The notes: generated from the sequence alone by a model not told the origin. A stretch of 64,000 nucleotides of DNA from an uncultured Prevotellaceae bacterium (GCA_946410305.1 CAMJZV010000015.1:1-64000), one strand, 5' to 3'; positions 7,571-16,318 are shown, counted from the stretch's first letter. A program made the numbers and translations.

Positions 7571-8449
7571 TCAAATATAATATTCTCCCTCTATCTTCTT
7601 GGTAGCCTTGCCTCCGAACAGGACTTTTCCATTCTGGCACTTCAATTTTACAGAGTTGAAGATACGATCATTGCCACCTTGTTCTATCGTGATTGGCTGA
7701 CCGTCCCAAAGCCCTTCGCTCAGCAGATAGTTGGCAAAGGCACTATTGCCAGAACCTGTAGCAGGGTCTTCGAGATAGCCGAACTTGGGGGCGAAGACTC
7801 TGGTGTGGGCGTATGCTGCTGTGTCTGCCGTCTGCCTGGAGAAGACAAGGATGATGTCGATATCATTATCAAGGCAGAAAACCTTCAGGCTTTGCTCGTT
7901 GGGAAATACGGAAATCTCTGTGTCAAGGTCTGCGATGGGGACAAGAAGCGTCCGCAAACCTGCATCGATGATTCGGATGGGGAGATCCTTGCGGATGGAG
8001 CCATGAGACAGAGTGAGTGCATCCTCGATTTGTTCGACAGAAAGATTCATCGGATATTCGATAGGATCAGGAGCAGTAATATATACAGCATCCTCTTTGT
8101 TGATGGCATTGAACACTTCAATGATTCCCTTGCGGTTGGTTTCGGCTGTAATGACGGGCTTTGCCATCAGTTCTGGCGTTTCCTTCACCATCGTGTACAT
8201 AGTGGCGATAGTTCCATGTCCGCAGAACTCCACCTCACACTCTGAAGAATAGTAGGTCAGCTTACAATCTGCCACATCCGACTGGCTGCAAAATACTACT
8301 TCCATTACAAATCCTTTGTGCTCAGCAGCGATTGCCTGCATCTGTTCTGGTGATAATCCCGCTTGCCCTGTAAAAATGCAAGCCGCTGGATTGCCCAACG
8401 ACTTGCCAGATGTAAAAGCATTGCTCTTAACGTATCTGTATTGTTTCAT
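7571..8449 (-). CDS. PhzF family isomerase/epimerase (copy 1)
   Basis: A 292-residue PhzF-fold protein (two diaminopimelate-epimerase-like halves). Family marks seen are GNPAACIFTG near residue 20, the catalytic-type Glu in FVMEVVF (about 50), CGHGTIATMY (about 77-86) and DPATGSGNSAFANYL (about 230). PhzF of phenazine synthesis is an isomerase; most homologues act on unknown small metabolites. It lies 15 nt after the M13 peptidase gene and should be cotranscribed from promoter site e. A very similar paralogue is at 15440-16318 and the last 12 codons of a third copy persist at 21589-21627. Confidence 0.9.
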   Translation of the reverse strand: MKQYRYVKSNAFTSGKSLGNPAACIFTGQAGLSPEQMQAIAAEHKGFVMEVVFCSQSDVADCKLTYYSSECEVEFCGHGTIATMYTMVKETPELMAKPVITAETNRKGIIEVFNAINKEDAVYITAPDPIEYPMNLSVEQIEDALTLSHGSIRKDLPIRIIDAGLRTLLVPIADLDTEISVFPNEQSLKVFCLDNDIDIILVFSRQTADTAAYAHTRVFAPKFGYLEDPATGSGNSAFANYLLSEGLWDGQPITIEQGGNDRIFNSVKLKCQNGKVLFGGKATKKIEGEYYI

Positions 8450-8464
8450 TTCTTTTCAATTTCA

Positions 8465-10483
8465 TTACCAAATCTTGATACGCTGTTTCTTCGGGATGAA
8501 CAGCTTACCTTTCTTGATGTTGAAAGCTTCGTACCACTCGTCAATCTGAGGAAGGGCACCATTGACACGGACAGTGTTAGGCGAGTGGACGTCCTGATTG
8601 AGGAGCATATCCATATACTGCTCGCGGTTGTTACTGGCCCATACGCGGGCCCAGCCGAGGAAGAAACGCTGGTCGGCAGTCAGGCCGTCAATCACATTAT
8701 TATTACCAGTATTATGGAGTGCCTGCAGGGCAATGTGAAGACCGCCATTGTCGCCGATGTTCTCACCGAGCGTCAACTTACCATTCACTTTCTTGCCGTT
8801 CACTACCTCAATCGTTGAGAAGTAGTCAGCCAGTCGTGCGGCACGCTTGTCGAAGGCGACCTTGTCGTCAGCTGTCCACCAGTTGCGCTGGTTGCCCGTG
8901 ACGTCAAACTGGCAGCCTTGATCGTCGAAACCGTGACTCATCTCGTGACCTATCACACCACCAATGGCACCATAGTTCTGCGCGTCGTCGGTCTCAGCGT
9001 CGAAGAACGGCGGCTGGAGGATACCGGCGGGGAAGCAAATCTCGTTGGTGGTGGGGTTATAGTAGGCGTTGATGGTCTGAGGTGTCATGTGCCACTCCTC
9101 CTTGTCGACGGGTTTGTTCACCTTGCGATTCAGACCGTCAATCCATTTCCATTCGCTCACATTGGCTAGGTTCTCGTAGAGCGAGAGTTGGTCGTCAATC
9201 TGCATTTGGCTGTAGTCCTTCCATTTGTCGGGATAACCTATCTTGATGTGGAAGTCGGCGAGTTTCTTCTTGGCTTCAGCCTTCGTGACATCGCCCATCC
9301 AGTCGAGGGCATCGATACGCTGGCCGAGGGCTGTCTGCAGGTTGCGTACCATCGTCAGTACACGCTGCTTGCTCGATTCTGGGAAATACTTCTCGCAGTA
9401 CATCTTGCCGATAGCCTCGCCCAAAACACCATTGACCAGCGCAGTGGCCTGTTTCCACAGCGGATCATCCTCAGGCTGGCCCGTCAGCGTCTGCGCAAAG
9501 TTGAAGTAAGAACGGCGGAGGTCTTGCGTCAGACAAGAGGCAGCGCCCATGATGATGCGCACCTCAGCGTAGGCTTTCAGGTCGTCGAGCGGAGTGTCGG
9601 CGAGTATCTTCTCTACCTCGTGCAATGGTTCAGGCTGTCTCACCACGAGCTGCTTGAAAGCGGGGAATCCCGTCACCCAGAACACGGTAGGCCAGTCGAT
9701 GCCGGGGAAGTCGCGCACAAGTTCATCGTAGGTCATCTTATGGTAGTTGGCGTCGATGTCGCGCAGTTTCACATTGTCGTAGCTGGCCTCGGCAATGCGC
9801 TTTTCGATGGCATACACCTTCTCCATCAATTCGCCGGCCTTTGCTTCGTCATAGCCCAGGGCCGCGAACATACGTTTGCCATAGGCTTTATATGCCTCGC
9901 GCACCATCTGTGTCTGTGGGTCTTCGTTGAAGTAGTAGTCGCGGTTGCCCAGTCCGAGTCCTGCCTGCGAGATGCTGACGATGTTGTTGTCGGCATCGCG
10001 GAGGTCGGCACCAGCCCCCCAGGCATACATCATGGTGTTTTCACCGCGACGGTCAATCTCAGCGGTGACGCGCTGGTATTCCTTGCGGTCCTTCACGGCA
10101 CGAATCCGCTCGATATAAGGCATGATGGGTGTCAGTCCTTGCTCGTTGCGCTTCAGCGTGTCCATCATCTGATTGTAGAGCGTACCTATCTTATATCCCA
10201 GCGAACCCTTCTCCTGCGGTTTCGTCGAGAACTCCAGAATCATCTCCTGAATCTGCTTCTGGTTCAGCTCGTAGAGGTCGAGGAAGGCACCGTTGGTCAT
10301 CTGGTCGTCGCGCAATGGGTGCGCCTTGAGCCAGTTGCCGCACGCATATTCCACGAAGTTGTCACCTGGTTTCATGTCAAGGTTCATGTTTGCCTTGTCG
10401 TAACCTTTCAATTGTTGTGCAGAGGCTGTTGCTCCGCAAATCAGCATCATCGAGAGGCTGAAGATTTTGAATAACTTTTTCAT
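8465..10483 (-). CDS. M13 family (neprilysin/PepO-like) zinc metallopeptidase
   Basis: The start is set at ATG 10483, which begins a clear signal peptide (MKKLFKIFSLSMMLICGATASAQQ) and lies just downstream of a promoter; the open frame reaches further but crosses it. The 672-residue product has zinc motif HEMSH at 513-517, third ligand Glu in GENIGD near 574, and the substrate-binding NAYYNP about 45 residues before HEMSH. M13 enzymes are exported endopeptidases that cleave small peptides; in Bacteroidota they act in the periplasm or at the surface. Heads a unit with phzF copy 1. Confidence 0.95.
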   Translation of the reverse strand: MKKLFKIFSLSMMLICGATASAQQLKGYDKANMNLDMKPGDNFVEYACGNWLKAHPLRDDQMTNGAFLDLYELNQKQIQEMILEFSTKPQEKGSLGYKIGTLYNQMMDTLKRNEQGLTPIMPYIERIRAVKDRKEYQRVTAEIDRRGENTMMYAWGAGADLRDADNNIVSISQAGLGLGNRDYYFNEDPQTQMVREAYKAYGKRMFAALGYDEAKAGELMEKVYAIEKRIAEASYDNVKLRDIDANYHKMTYDELVRDFPGIDWPTVFWVTGFPAFKQLVVRQPEPLHEVEKILADTPLDDLKAYAEVRIIMGAASCLTQDLRRSYFNFAQTLTGQPEDDPLWKQATALVNGVLGEAIGKMYCEKYFPESSKQRVLTMVRNLQTALGQRIDALDWMGDVTKAEAKKKLADFHIKIGYPDKWKDYSQMQIDDQLSLYENLANVSEWKWIDGLNRKVNKPVDKEEWHMTPQTINAYYNPTTNEICFPAGILQPPFFDAETDDAQNYGAIGGVIGHEMSHGFDDQGCQFDVTGNQRNWWTADDKVAFDKRAARLADYFSTIEVVNGKKVNGKLTLGENIGDNGGLHIALQALHNTGNNNVIDGLTADQRFFLGWARVWASNNREQYMDMLLNQDVHSPNTVRVNGALPQIDEWYEAFNIKKGKLFIPKKQRIKIW

Positions 10484-10516
10484 ACCTATAAAATTATAAA
10501 CCGTCCTTTTGACGCT

Positions 10517-10585
10517 GCAAAAGTACAAATAACTACAAAATCCACCAAATATTTGGGATATTCTGCACGGAAATGTGACAGATGG
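10517..10585 (-). promoter_or_regulatory. Promoter with phased direct repeat (site e)
   Basis: The -7 box TACTTTTGC (minus, 10517-10525) precedes the M13 peptidase ATG at 10483. TGGGATATTCTG at 10554-10565 starts 28 nt beyond the box and TGTGACAGATGG follows at 10574-10585. It abuts the end of the upstream gene (stop at 10587). Confidence 0.75.
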
Positions 10586-10586
10586 T

Positions 10587-11087
10587 CTATTTGCTACGAA
10601 TAAAATGTCCTTCTTGTATGGCGGCGAAGAGGGCGATGCAAGCAATTACCCATGCAACTGGGACGAAGTATGACTGTCCGATTGCCATCATGCCGACAAA
10701 GAGCAGAACGCCCGTCAATTTATTGGCTTTGGTGTGTAGGAACGGGCTTTGCCCTTGCCTGTGTTTCATCACAAACGAGCTAATTGCATTGACGACTTTC
10801 ACCAGCGCAATAAATCCTATCATCATCCACAATGCAGTTGGCAGTTTCAGATACGGAAACAACTTATATCCTACTGCAATGACAAACACGAAGTCTGCCA
10901 AGCTATCCAATCTGCCCCCGAATTTACTCTCCACGCCCCATCGCCTTGCCAGAATGCCGTCGAGCATATCCGTCAATCCTGCTATCAGGTAAATCACCCA
11001 GAAGGGAATAGTCATTGCATCCACTATGAGTAATGGCAGACACAACACAATCCGCGACATAGACAGGAGATCAGGGATTCGCTTCAC
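10587..11087 (-). CDS. CDP-alcohol phosphatidyltransferase family protein
   Basis: A 166-residue membrane protein with about five helices. The family signature DGxxARx8GxxxDxxxD is complete: DGILAR, then GGRLDSLAD. These enzymes transfer a phosphatidyl (or other diphosphate-linked) group from CDP-diacylglycerol to an alcohol, as PgsA does with glycerol phosphate. The alcohol here is not identifiable; it is short for PgsA and more like the orphan members. The last gene of the 14-gene minus-strand run starting at 18088, starting directly after the stop of the preceding gene. Confidence 0.87.
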   Translation of the reverse strand: MKRIPDLLSMSRIVLCLPLLIVDAMTIPFWVIYLIAGLTDMLDGILARRWGVESKFGGRLDSLADFVFVIAVGYKLFPYLKLPTALWMMIGFIALVKVVNAISSFVMKHRQGQSPFLHTKANKLTGVLLFVGMMAIGQSYFVPVAWVIACIALFAAIQEGHFIRSK

Positions 11088-11519
11088 TTATCTATCGGCC
11101 TCTATTCTCATTTCGCAATCTATCCCACCACCCAAGATGGAATGAGAAAGCGTTACGGTGAAGCGCTTGTCTTTCCACAAACTGTGCAGCGAATAAATCA
11201 CACTTTGGCGTGAACATTCACAGAGCAAAGGCGTAGTGACATATCCCTTTTTACACAACTCACAGGTGCATTTTAAGAAGATAAGTCGATAAACATGACC
11301 TTTCTCAACGATCTCACCTTTTACTCCTGGCAAATCATTAGCCATCTGAAAGAACACATCCATGTTCCCTTTGGCATCCTCATAGAGTTTCTTGTAAACA
11401 GAAAGCGTGCCGCCATTCACACAGTTTTTCCCACATTCCGAGAAGAATGCAGACCGCTCCTCTAGAGAGAGCCGTGCTATACCTTTCTCGAAACCCTTAA
11501 ACCAATTTGATATTTCCAT
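11088..11519 (-). CDS. Cysteine-rich protein of unknown function
   Basis: A 143-residue soluble protein, not recognised. It has many cysteines: FFSECGKNCVNGG near 26-36, then KCTCELCKKGY and LLCECSRQSV in the second half, suggesting a metal or iron-sulfur site. No signal peptide. Its start overlaps the end of the preceding membrane-protein gene by 23 bp and it abuts the phosphatidyltransferase gene, so it is firmly inside the long operon. Confidence 0.7.
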   Translation of the reverse strand: MEISNWFKGFEKGIARLSLEERSAFFSECGKNCVNGGTLSVYKKLYEDAKGNMDVFFQMANDLPGVKGEIVEKGHVYRLIFLKCTCELCKKGYVTTPLLCECSRQSVIYSLHSLWKDKRFTVTLSHSILGGGIDCEMRIEADR

Positions 11520-11916
11520 GACGATAGTTTTTTAAACCAGGATAATAGCACCACGCTATAAAGGCAGGAATGACGGATGAAATAAATTGCAACCAACGAA
11601 AATCCATCACACAAGCCCAACCTCCTGCCAAGGCACGAAGGCTGTAGAGCACGATGATAACAATAATAGCCGTGCGAGTCAATGGGAGCCGTCGGATGTC
11701 ACCTGTGGCTGAGAGAGCATAGAGTCCAGCCAGTGCGAAGGCCAATGCGAGGCCGATGGTCAGCGCATAAAGCATCCAGACGTGCCCAAACACCATGTTG
11801 TGCATCACGTCTTTGATGCCGTATGCGTCGAATGCTTCATCCAAAGCAAAGAGACAGCCGAGATGGCCTATGGCAATAATGAAATGGAGCACAGCTCCGA
11901 GTCGTAATCTTTTCAT
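11497..11916 (-). CDS. Four-helix membrane protein of unknown function
   Basis: A 139-residue integral membrane protein with four hydrophobic stretches (about 8-26, 45-70, 83-103, 108-126). It resembles small unassigned integral membrane proteins of Bacteroidota, such as the DoxX/LIC_13387 type, but no firm family match can be made. It lies three bases after the beta-lactamase gene and overlaps the cysteine-rich gene by 23 bp. Confidence 0.7.
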   Translation of the reverse strand: MKRLRLGAVLHFIIAIGHLGCLFALDEAFDAYGIKDVMHNMVFGHVWMLYALTIGLALAFALAGLYALSATGDIRRLPLTRTAIIVIIVLYSLRALAGGWACVMDFRWLQFISSVIPAFIAWCYYPGLKNYRHGNIKLV

Positions 11917-11919
11917 TAT

Positions 11920-12723
11920 TTATTGTTCAAGTAATTGTTTCGCTACATCAGAAATCCGTGATTGTGATGAGGGGTTGGTAATGAAAACTGCGATTGGGAG
12001 TTGCTGACCATTATCCAATATGATAATACCCACATCGCAGATGCCTGATGGCAGACCTGATGGCAATGGGAACCCTGTGCCTGTCTTGTGAACGACTTTG
12101 GCTGAATTTGGAACTGCTGCAGGCAGACGATCCCCACCAGTCTGGCTATCAGCCATCAGTTTCCAAATGTAGCGGAGCAGCTCATTGTCATTGTGATGTG
12201 CTGCAAACCACCCAAGGAGTTCAACCATCGACTGTGGCGTACACCAGTTCTTTCTGCTATGAGCGGGGTTGGCATGCATCTGTTTCTCCGTCTTCTGAAT
12301 ACGAATATCCTTGAATCCAAGATTTCTGATGTACTTTTCTACATTTTTCGGACTTCCGCATCGTTCGAAGAGAATATCGCAGGCGTTGTTGTCGCTCTGT
12401 TGAAGCGACAGGGCCAACAACTCTGAATATGTAATACTCCTTTGGTCTTCAAATGTCTTCAACATCGGCGACCACGTGTCTTGCAGCAATTCATCTTTCC
12501 TGACTATTACTTCTGTGTTCAAATCGAAGTTGTTCCTAGTAAGAAAGTCTGCAACGTACAGTGCTTGAGGGAATTTCATAACGCTATACATGGGGAAACG
12601 GCTTGTCGCATTGATGCCACTCTCAGTTCCGCCTTTTTTAACATAGGCGCCAAGTACCTCATTCTGAGCATCCACAGAAATAAAGGATGCAAGAGCAACG
12701 ATAATAATTAAGATACGTAACAT
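11920..12723 (-). CDS. Class A (subclass A2-like) beta-lactamase
   Basis: A 267-residue exported serine beta-lactamase. A signal peptide runs to about residue 19. The active-site motifs are intact: Ser47-x-x-Lys50 (YSVMKF), Ser110-Asp111-Asn112, omega-loop Glu146 in TEKQMHAN, and Lys213-Thr-Gly in HKTGTG. The omega loop with TExxMHA is typical of subclass A2 (PER, CfxA, CepA, CblA), the group native to Bacteroidota. It is shorter than usual (about 295), mostly at the N-terminus. It should hydrolyse beta-lactams in the periplasm; spectrum cannot be predicted. Part of the long operon behind promoter site f. Confidence 0.9.
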   Translation of the reverse strand: MLRILIIIVALASFISVDAQNEVLGAYVKKGGTESGINATSRFPMYSVMKFPQALYVADFLTRNNFDLNTEVIVRKDELLQDTWSPMLKTFEDQRSITYSELLALSLQQSDNNACDILFERCGSPKNVEKYIRNLGFKDIRIQKTEKQMHANPAHSRKNWCTPQSMVELLGWFAAHHNDNELLRYIWKLMADSQTGGDRLPAAVPNSAKVVHKTGTGFPLPSGLPSGICDVGIIILDNGQQLPIAVFITNPSSQSRISDVAKQLLEQ

Positions 12724-12736
12724 ACTTTCTTGAATT

Positions 12737-13270
12737 TTACATTATCGAACAACCTAATCTGTATGCTTCATTCAGGGCATCAGTATTCTTGATATCACCC
12801 TTGTCTTTAACTCCTCTGACAAGCACCTTGCCTGCATCCTCAATATTGAAGAATTTCAAGCAGAGGTTATATTCCGTCAGAATGGCATCGAACAATTCTG
12901 GCAATGAGGCTGCACCAACGAGCAACAATGCCATCTTCTTGATATTAAACGAATCTCGAATCGGATTATGGAACCTGTCGATGACAGCCTTCAATTGAGC
13001 ATTAATGCCATAGAAATAGACTGGCGAGGCTATGACGAGCATATCTGCCTGATTCATCTTTTCATAGATGGGGGACATGTCATCCTTCTGAGCACAGATG
13101 CCGTTCGTTTTGAAGCAAGCGTTACATCCCAAACACGGATTCACCTTATAATCACGTACAGAGACTATCTCCACATGATGATGTTCTGCAGCTCCTTTGG
13201 CAAAAGCTTCAGCCAACAATTCTGTATTGCCACCCTTACGAGGGCTTCCGGAAATAATCAATATTTTCAT
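12737..13270 (-). CDS. Flavodoxin-fold NAD(P)H-dependent FMN reductase (copy 1)
   Basis: A 177-residue flavodoxin-like oxidoreductase. The phosphate-binding loop GSPRKGGNTELLAEAF is at residues 8-23, followed by PCLGCNACF (a CxxC seen in iron-sulfur flavoprotein relatives, here with two cysteines and a further Cys in GICAQKDD) and SPVYFYGINAQLKAVIDR. These proteins bind FMN and reduce quinones, nitro or azo compounds, or pass electrons. Close paralogue of 24709-25242; the two differ mainly around the second cysteine loop (KTNGICAQ against VSEGNSCAQ). Confidence 0.88.
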   Translation of the reverse strand: MKILIISGSPRKGGNTELLAEAFAKGAAEHHHVEIVSVRDYKVNPCLGCNACFKTNGICAQKDDMSPIYEKMNQADMLVIASPVYFYGINAQLKAVIDRFHNPIRDSFNIKKMALLLVGAASLPELFDAILTEYNLCLKFFNIEDAGKVLVRGVKDKGDIKNTDALNEAYRLGCSIM

Positions 13271-13286
13271 CGTTATTCAGATACCT

Positions 13287-13835
13287 CTATTCTAACGGCA
13301 TCATCACGCCACATTGATAATCAGGCGACTGGATGTCCGTGCCCTGATACCACTCCATGCAGCAGGAATTCGTTGCCCATGTGTATTCCGGATGTGCGCT
13401 TACCCACTCCTTATGGAACTTCGTGTACTGCTCCTGAAAGGCTTTCATGCCACCCTCAAAATGCATCTTCAGCCACTTTCCGCTATGAATAGGGAAGAGC
13501 TGCATGCCTTCTGGTACGTCGCCACCTTTATAAATACCGCCGATAACGTAGGTAAATGTGTTTTTGCTGCAAGCACCGAAATTCATTTCTGCACAGATAG
13601 CGCAATTGTGGTTGGGTATGTCGCAAGTGCAGAGTCCAAACTCACCAACGCCATTAGCAAATGCCACCTGTTGGAATGTATTAGGTGCTTGTTTCTCAAA
13701 CACCACAGGCTTGATAATCTTTTCCACATACTCACCCCAGAACTTTGGGCATTCTTCTTTCGCCTCATTAAAGGCAATCTTTTTGGCCATGCCAATAATC
13801 TGCACATCGTGCAGCTCAATAATCTCGTGTTTCAT
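13287..13835 (-). CDS. GyrI-like effector-binding domain protein
   Basis: A 182-residue protein that is wholly a GyrI-like/AraC effector-binding (SOUL-type) fold: starts EIIELHDVQIIGMAKKIAF, then the strand TYVIGGIYKGGDVPEGMQLFPI and the closing YTKFHKEWVSAHPEYTW. Proteins of this type bind bulky cationic or hydrophobic compounds and serve as drug sensors or hydrolases. There is no DNA-binding domain. It contains the cluster LCTCDIPNHNCAICAEMNFGAC, unusual for the fold and possibly metal binding. It follows the yjdF stump by 11 nt. Confidence 0.78.
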   Translation of the reverse strand: MKHEIIELHDVQIIGMAKKIAFNEAKEECPKFWGEYVEKIIKPVVFEKQAPNTFQQVAFANGVGEFGLCTCDIPNHNCAICAEMNFGACSKNTFTYVIGGIYKGGDVPEGMQLFPIHSGKWLKMHFEGGMKAFQEQYTKFHKEWVSAHPEYTWATNSCCMEWYQGTDIQSPDYQCGVMMPLE

Positions 13836-13846
13836 AAAAAATAATT

Positions 13847-14020
13847 TTAAACTTTTTCTATTATCATTCTTTGATAATTTATAAACTCCATCACCTCCTT
13901 ATCCATTGGTTCTGCTCCGAACGTCACCTTACAGGCACGCAGCCCCTGCTGGTTGATCATCTCGAACAGTCCAATCCAGAAAGGATCTTCAAATAGAACA
14001 GTCAGCGAACCTGTGGTCAT
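13847..14020 (-). pseudogene. Truncated yjdF duplicate
   Basis: A 57-codon frame, MTTGSLTVLFEDPFWIGLFE through VTFGAEPMDKEVMEF, nearly identical to the first 49 residues of the yjdF at 3028-3450. Homology ends after GTGATGGAGTTT, and the frame then runs through unrelated AT-rich bases to TAA. The whole basic coiled-coil half of YjdF is missing, so it is a remnant of a duplication. It too follows a VOC gene. Translation of the stump is possible. Confidence 0.85.
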
Positions 14021-14040
14021 ATTGTTGACAAGGTAATATT

Positions 14041-14460
14041 TTATTCTTTTACAAACGATCCAATCTCTATGAGGTTTCCATCAGGGTCAGCAACGTAACA
14101 TGTGCGCTGCCCCCAAGGTTCAGTAGTCGGAGGAAGAACGGACTTTGCGCCATTGTTAAGAGCATTCTGATACTCTTTGTCAACATCAGCGAAAGATGGC
14201 ACATCGAAGCTTAATTCCATTGTACCATTAAAACCTTCAGGATACTGGAATTTCTTTGAGACCATCTGCTCAAATGCACTACGTGGGAAGAGAATGATCC
14301 TATTGTTGCCAAGGAACATCTCCACATTTGGCTGTACACCATCCCATGAAGTGGTAAAACCAAAGGTTTTCGTATAGAAATCAACGGTTGCCTTATTGTT
14401 GTTTGTAAACAGTCCAACGGTGTTGAACGTAAAGCGGGGTTGGGAAGTTGTTTCTTTCAT
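14041..14460 (-). CDS. VOC-fold (glyoxalase/bleomycin-resistance-like) protein
   Basis: A 139-residue single-domain VOC protein: FNTVGLFTNNNKATVDFYTKTFGF opening, MELSFDVP in the middle and the ending EPWGQRTCYVADPDGNLIEIGSF, which is the commonest C-terminal motif of the family with the metal-ligand Glu. The first ligand position lacks His (TVGLFT), so metal binding may be incomplete, as in antibiotic-sequestering members such as bleomycin-resistance proteins. It lies three bases after a GNAT gene in the long operon. Not similar enough to the VOC protein at 3495 to be a recent copy. Confidence 0.85.
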   Translation of the reverse strand: MKETTSQPRFTFNTVGLFTNNNKATVDFYTKTFGFTTSWDGVQPNVEMFLGNNRIILFPRSAFEQMVSKKFQYPEGFNGTMELSFDVPSFADVDKEYQNALNNGAKSVLPPTTEPWGQRTCYVADPDGNLIEIGSFVKE

Positions 14461-14463
14461 AAA

Positions 14464-14931
14464 TTATGTATTAAATAGACAAATACTTTTCTCCAAATAT
14501 GCCCATGTCAATCCAGGTCCGACCTCCTCGCTCTTGTAAGGTTTGAATCCTTCACGCAGATAGAATTCGTATGGATGGCGCACCTGCTGGCATGTGCAGA
14601 GCCAGGCGTGGCGATGTGGAAGACGTGATTGAATTTCACGGAATAGCAGCTTGCCGAAGCCTTGTTGCTGGTATTCTGGCAAGACCATCAGACGCCCAAT
14701 ATAAAGAGAGCCATCTGTCACGTTACCATTAACGGAACCGATAATTAGCCCTTCGTCGTTTTGCACTTTCAATGTCGTACATCGTGCGAATTCCTCGTAG
14801 GCATGTTCCAATGATTCTGTCAGGACTGGAGCATCCTTCCATTCCAGTTCCTCGCACAAAGGAGCAAAAGCCTTGCGCTGCAAGTCGAGCAGAGCAGGAA
14901 CATCCTGTATTGTTGCAAGTTCAATTATCAT
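14464..14931 (-). CDS. GNAT family N-acetyltransferase
   Basis: A 155-residue GNAT. It opens MIIELATIQDVPALLDLQRKAF; the acetyl-CoA pyrophosphate loop is LMVLPEYQQQGFGKLLF (Q/RxxGxG/A), followed by the C-terminal PYEFYLREGF beta-bulge motif. Acetyl group acceptor unknown; the family acetylates amines from antibiotics to protein N-termini. Spacing of three bases to both neighbours places it in the long operon. Confidence 0.85.
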   Translation of the reverse strand: MIIELATIQDVPALLDLQRKAFAPLCEELEWKDAPVLTESLEHAYEEFARCTTLKVQNDEGLIIGSVNGNVTDGSLYIGRLMVLPEYQQQGFGKLLFREIQSRLPHRHAWLCTCQQVRHPYEFYLREGFKPYKSEEVGPGLTWAYLEKSICLFNT

Positions 14932-14934
14932 ATA

Positions 14935-15411
14935 TTACTTATTTAACAGTTCGCAGCCTTGTTTTGCGTAATAGGCAAACATCTCTGGCAACTTCTTCAA
15001 GTCGTAGCTGGTGATACAGTCAGAGAGGACATGCACTGTGTAGCCTGCTTTCCGCATATTGAAGCAGGTGGATTTCACGCAGGCAGTAGCATCGGCACCA
15101 ACAATATAGAACTCTGTGATTCCGTTTTCTGCAATGAACGTGGCAAACGCCTCACTCGTCAATGCGTTACTCTTTGTCTTCACAAAGATATTGTCTGAAA
15201 CCACCTTCAGTTCTGGTGCCAACTCTTCGCCACGAGTGCCGGGCTTAAAGGTACGTGTGCTGGCGGTAATGTTGTTGTGCTTGATATAGACAACGTGCAT
15301 TCCCTCAGACACTGCCCAATCAATAGCAGCATTGATGTTGTCTATAATGTCGCGGTAGTGCTTCGTGATGTCGTTTTGAATGTCGATAACGACAAGTGCT
15401 TTTGCGTTCAT
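14935..15411 (-). CDS. Cysteine hydrolase (isochorismatase-like)
   Basis: A 158-residue isochorismatase-fold protein. The triad is visible: Asp9 in VVIDIQND, Lys near 88 in FVKTKSNAL, and Cys near 112 in GADATACVKST. Relatives include nicotinamidases and other small-amide hydrolases. The metal-binding Asp-x-His of PncA is not apparent, so nicotinamidase activity is unlikely. Cytoplasmic. It lies between phzF copy 2 and a GNAT gene. Confidence 0.87.
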   Translation of the reverse strand: MNAKALVVIDIQNDITKHYRDIIDNINAAIDWAVSEGMHVVYIKHNNITASTRTFKPGTRGEELAPELKVVSDNIFVKTKSNALTSEAFATFIAENGITEFYIVGADATACVKSTCFNMRKAGYTVHVLSDCITSYDLKKLPEMFAYYAKQGCELLNK

Positions 15412-15439
15412 AATCTTTTCATTGTTATTGTTCCTACTT

Positions 15440-16318
15440 TCAAATATAGTATGTCCCTTCTATTTTTTTTGTAGCTTTGCCACCGAATAATACCTTAGCA
15501 TTCTGGCATTTGAGTTTTACGGAGTTAAAGATGCGATTATTACCGCCTTGTTCTATGGTGATTGGCTCGCCTTTCCAAAGTCCTTCGCTCAGCAGATAGT
15601 TAGCAAAGGCACTATTGCCAGAACCTGTAGCAGGGTCTTCCAGATAGCCGAACTTGGGAGCGAAGACTCTAGTGTGAGCAAAGGCAGATGTGTCAGCCGT
15701 CTGCTTGGAGAAGACAAGGATGATGTCGATATCATTGCTCTCACAGAACGTCTTCAGACTCTGCTCGTTGGGATAGACAGAAATCTCTGTTTCGAGGTCT
15801 GCAATGGGAACGAGTAGTGTCCGTAAACCTGCATCGATGATTCGAACGGGGGGTTCTTTGCGAACAGCGCCTTGAGGCAGACTTAGTTCATCCTCGATTT
15901 GTGCAATAGAAAGTTTCATCGGATGCTCTATGGGATCGGGGGCTGTAATATACACGGCATCCTTTTCGTTGATAGCATTAAACACTTCGATGATTCCCTT
16001 GCGATTGGTCTCGGCAGAAATGACCGGCTTTGCCATCAGTTCTGGTGTTTCCTTTACCATCGTGTACATGGTGGCAATGGTTCCATGTCCACAGAACTCC
16101 ACCTCGCACTCCGATGAATAATATGTGAGCTTGCAGTCGGCCTTATCGGACTGACCACAGAACACAACTTCCATAACAAATCCCTTGTGCTCGGCAGCTA
16201 TTGCCTGCATCTGCTCAGGCGTCAGTTCTTCTTGCCCTGTGAAAATGCATGCCGCAGGATTTCCTAAGGATTCACCTGATGTAAAAGCATTGCTCTTAAC
16301 GTATCTGTATTGTTTCAT
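15440..16318 (-). CDS. PhzF family isomerase/epimerase (copy 2)
   Basis: A 292-residue paralogue of the protein at 7571-8449, same length with scattered substitutions (for example AGLSPEQ against EELTPEQ, and the last residues IEGTYYI against IEGEYYI). All PhzF motifs (GNPAACIFTG, FVMEVVF, CGHGTIA, GSGNSAFANYL) are kept, so both copies should be active. ATG 16318 is chosen: it matches the start of copy 1 and overlaps the upstream GNAT stop by ATGA, which marks translational coupling. Confidence 0.9.
   Translation of the reverse strand: MKQYRYVKSNAFTSGESLGNPAACIFTGQEELTPEQMQAIAAEHKGFVMEVVFCGQSDKADCKLTYYSSECEVEFCGHGTIATMYTMVKETPELMAKPVISAETNRKGIIEVFNAINEKDAVYITAPDPIEHPMKLSIAQIEDELSLPQGAVRKEPPVRIIDAGLRTLLVPIADLETEISVYPNEQSLKTFCESNDIDIILVFSKQTADTSAFAHTRVFAPKFGYLEDPATGSGNSAFANYLLSEGLWKGEPITIEQGGNNRIFNSVKLKCQNAKVLFGGKATKKIEGTYYI

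Noticed and set aside
9188..10474. A 428-codon plus-strand open frame opposite the M13 peptidase gene
   Set aside because: It is the antisense shadow of a gene with intact zinc motifs, promoter and signal peptide; the antisense translation has no recognisable domain.
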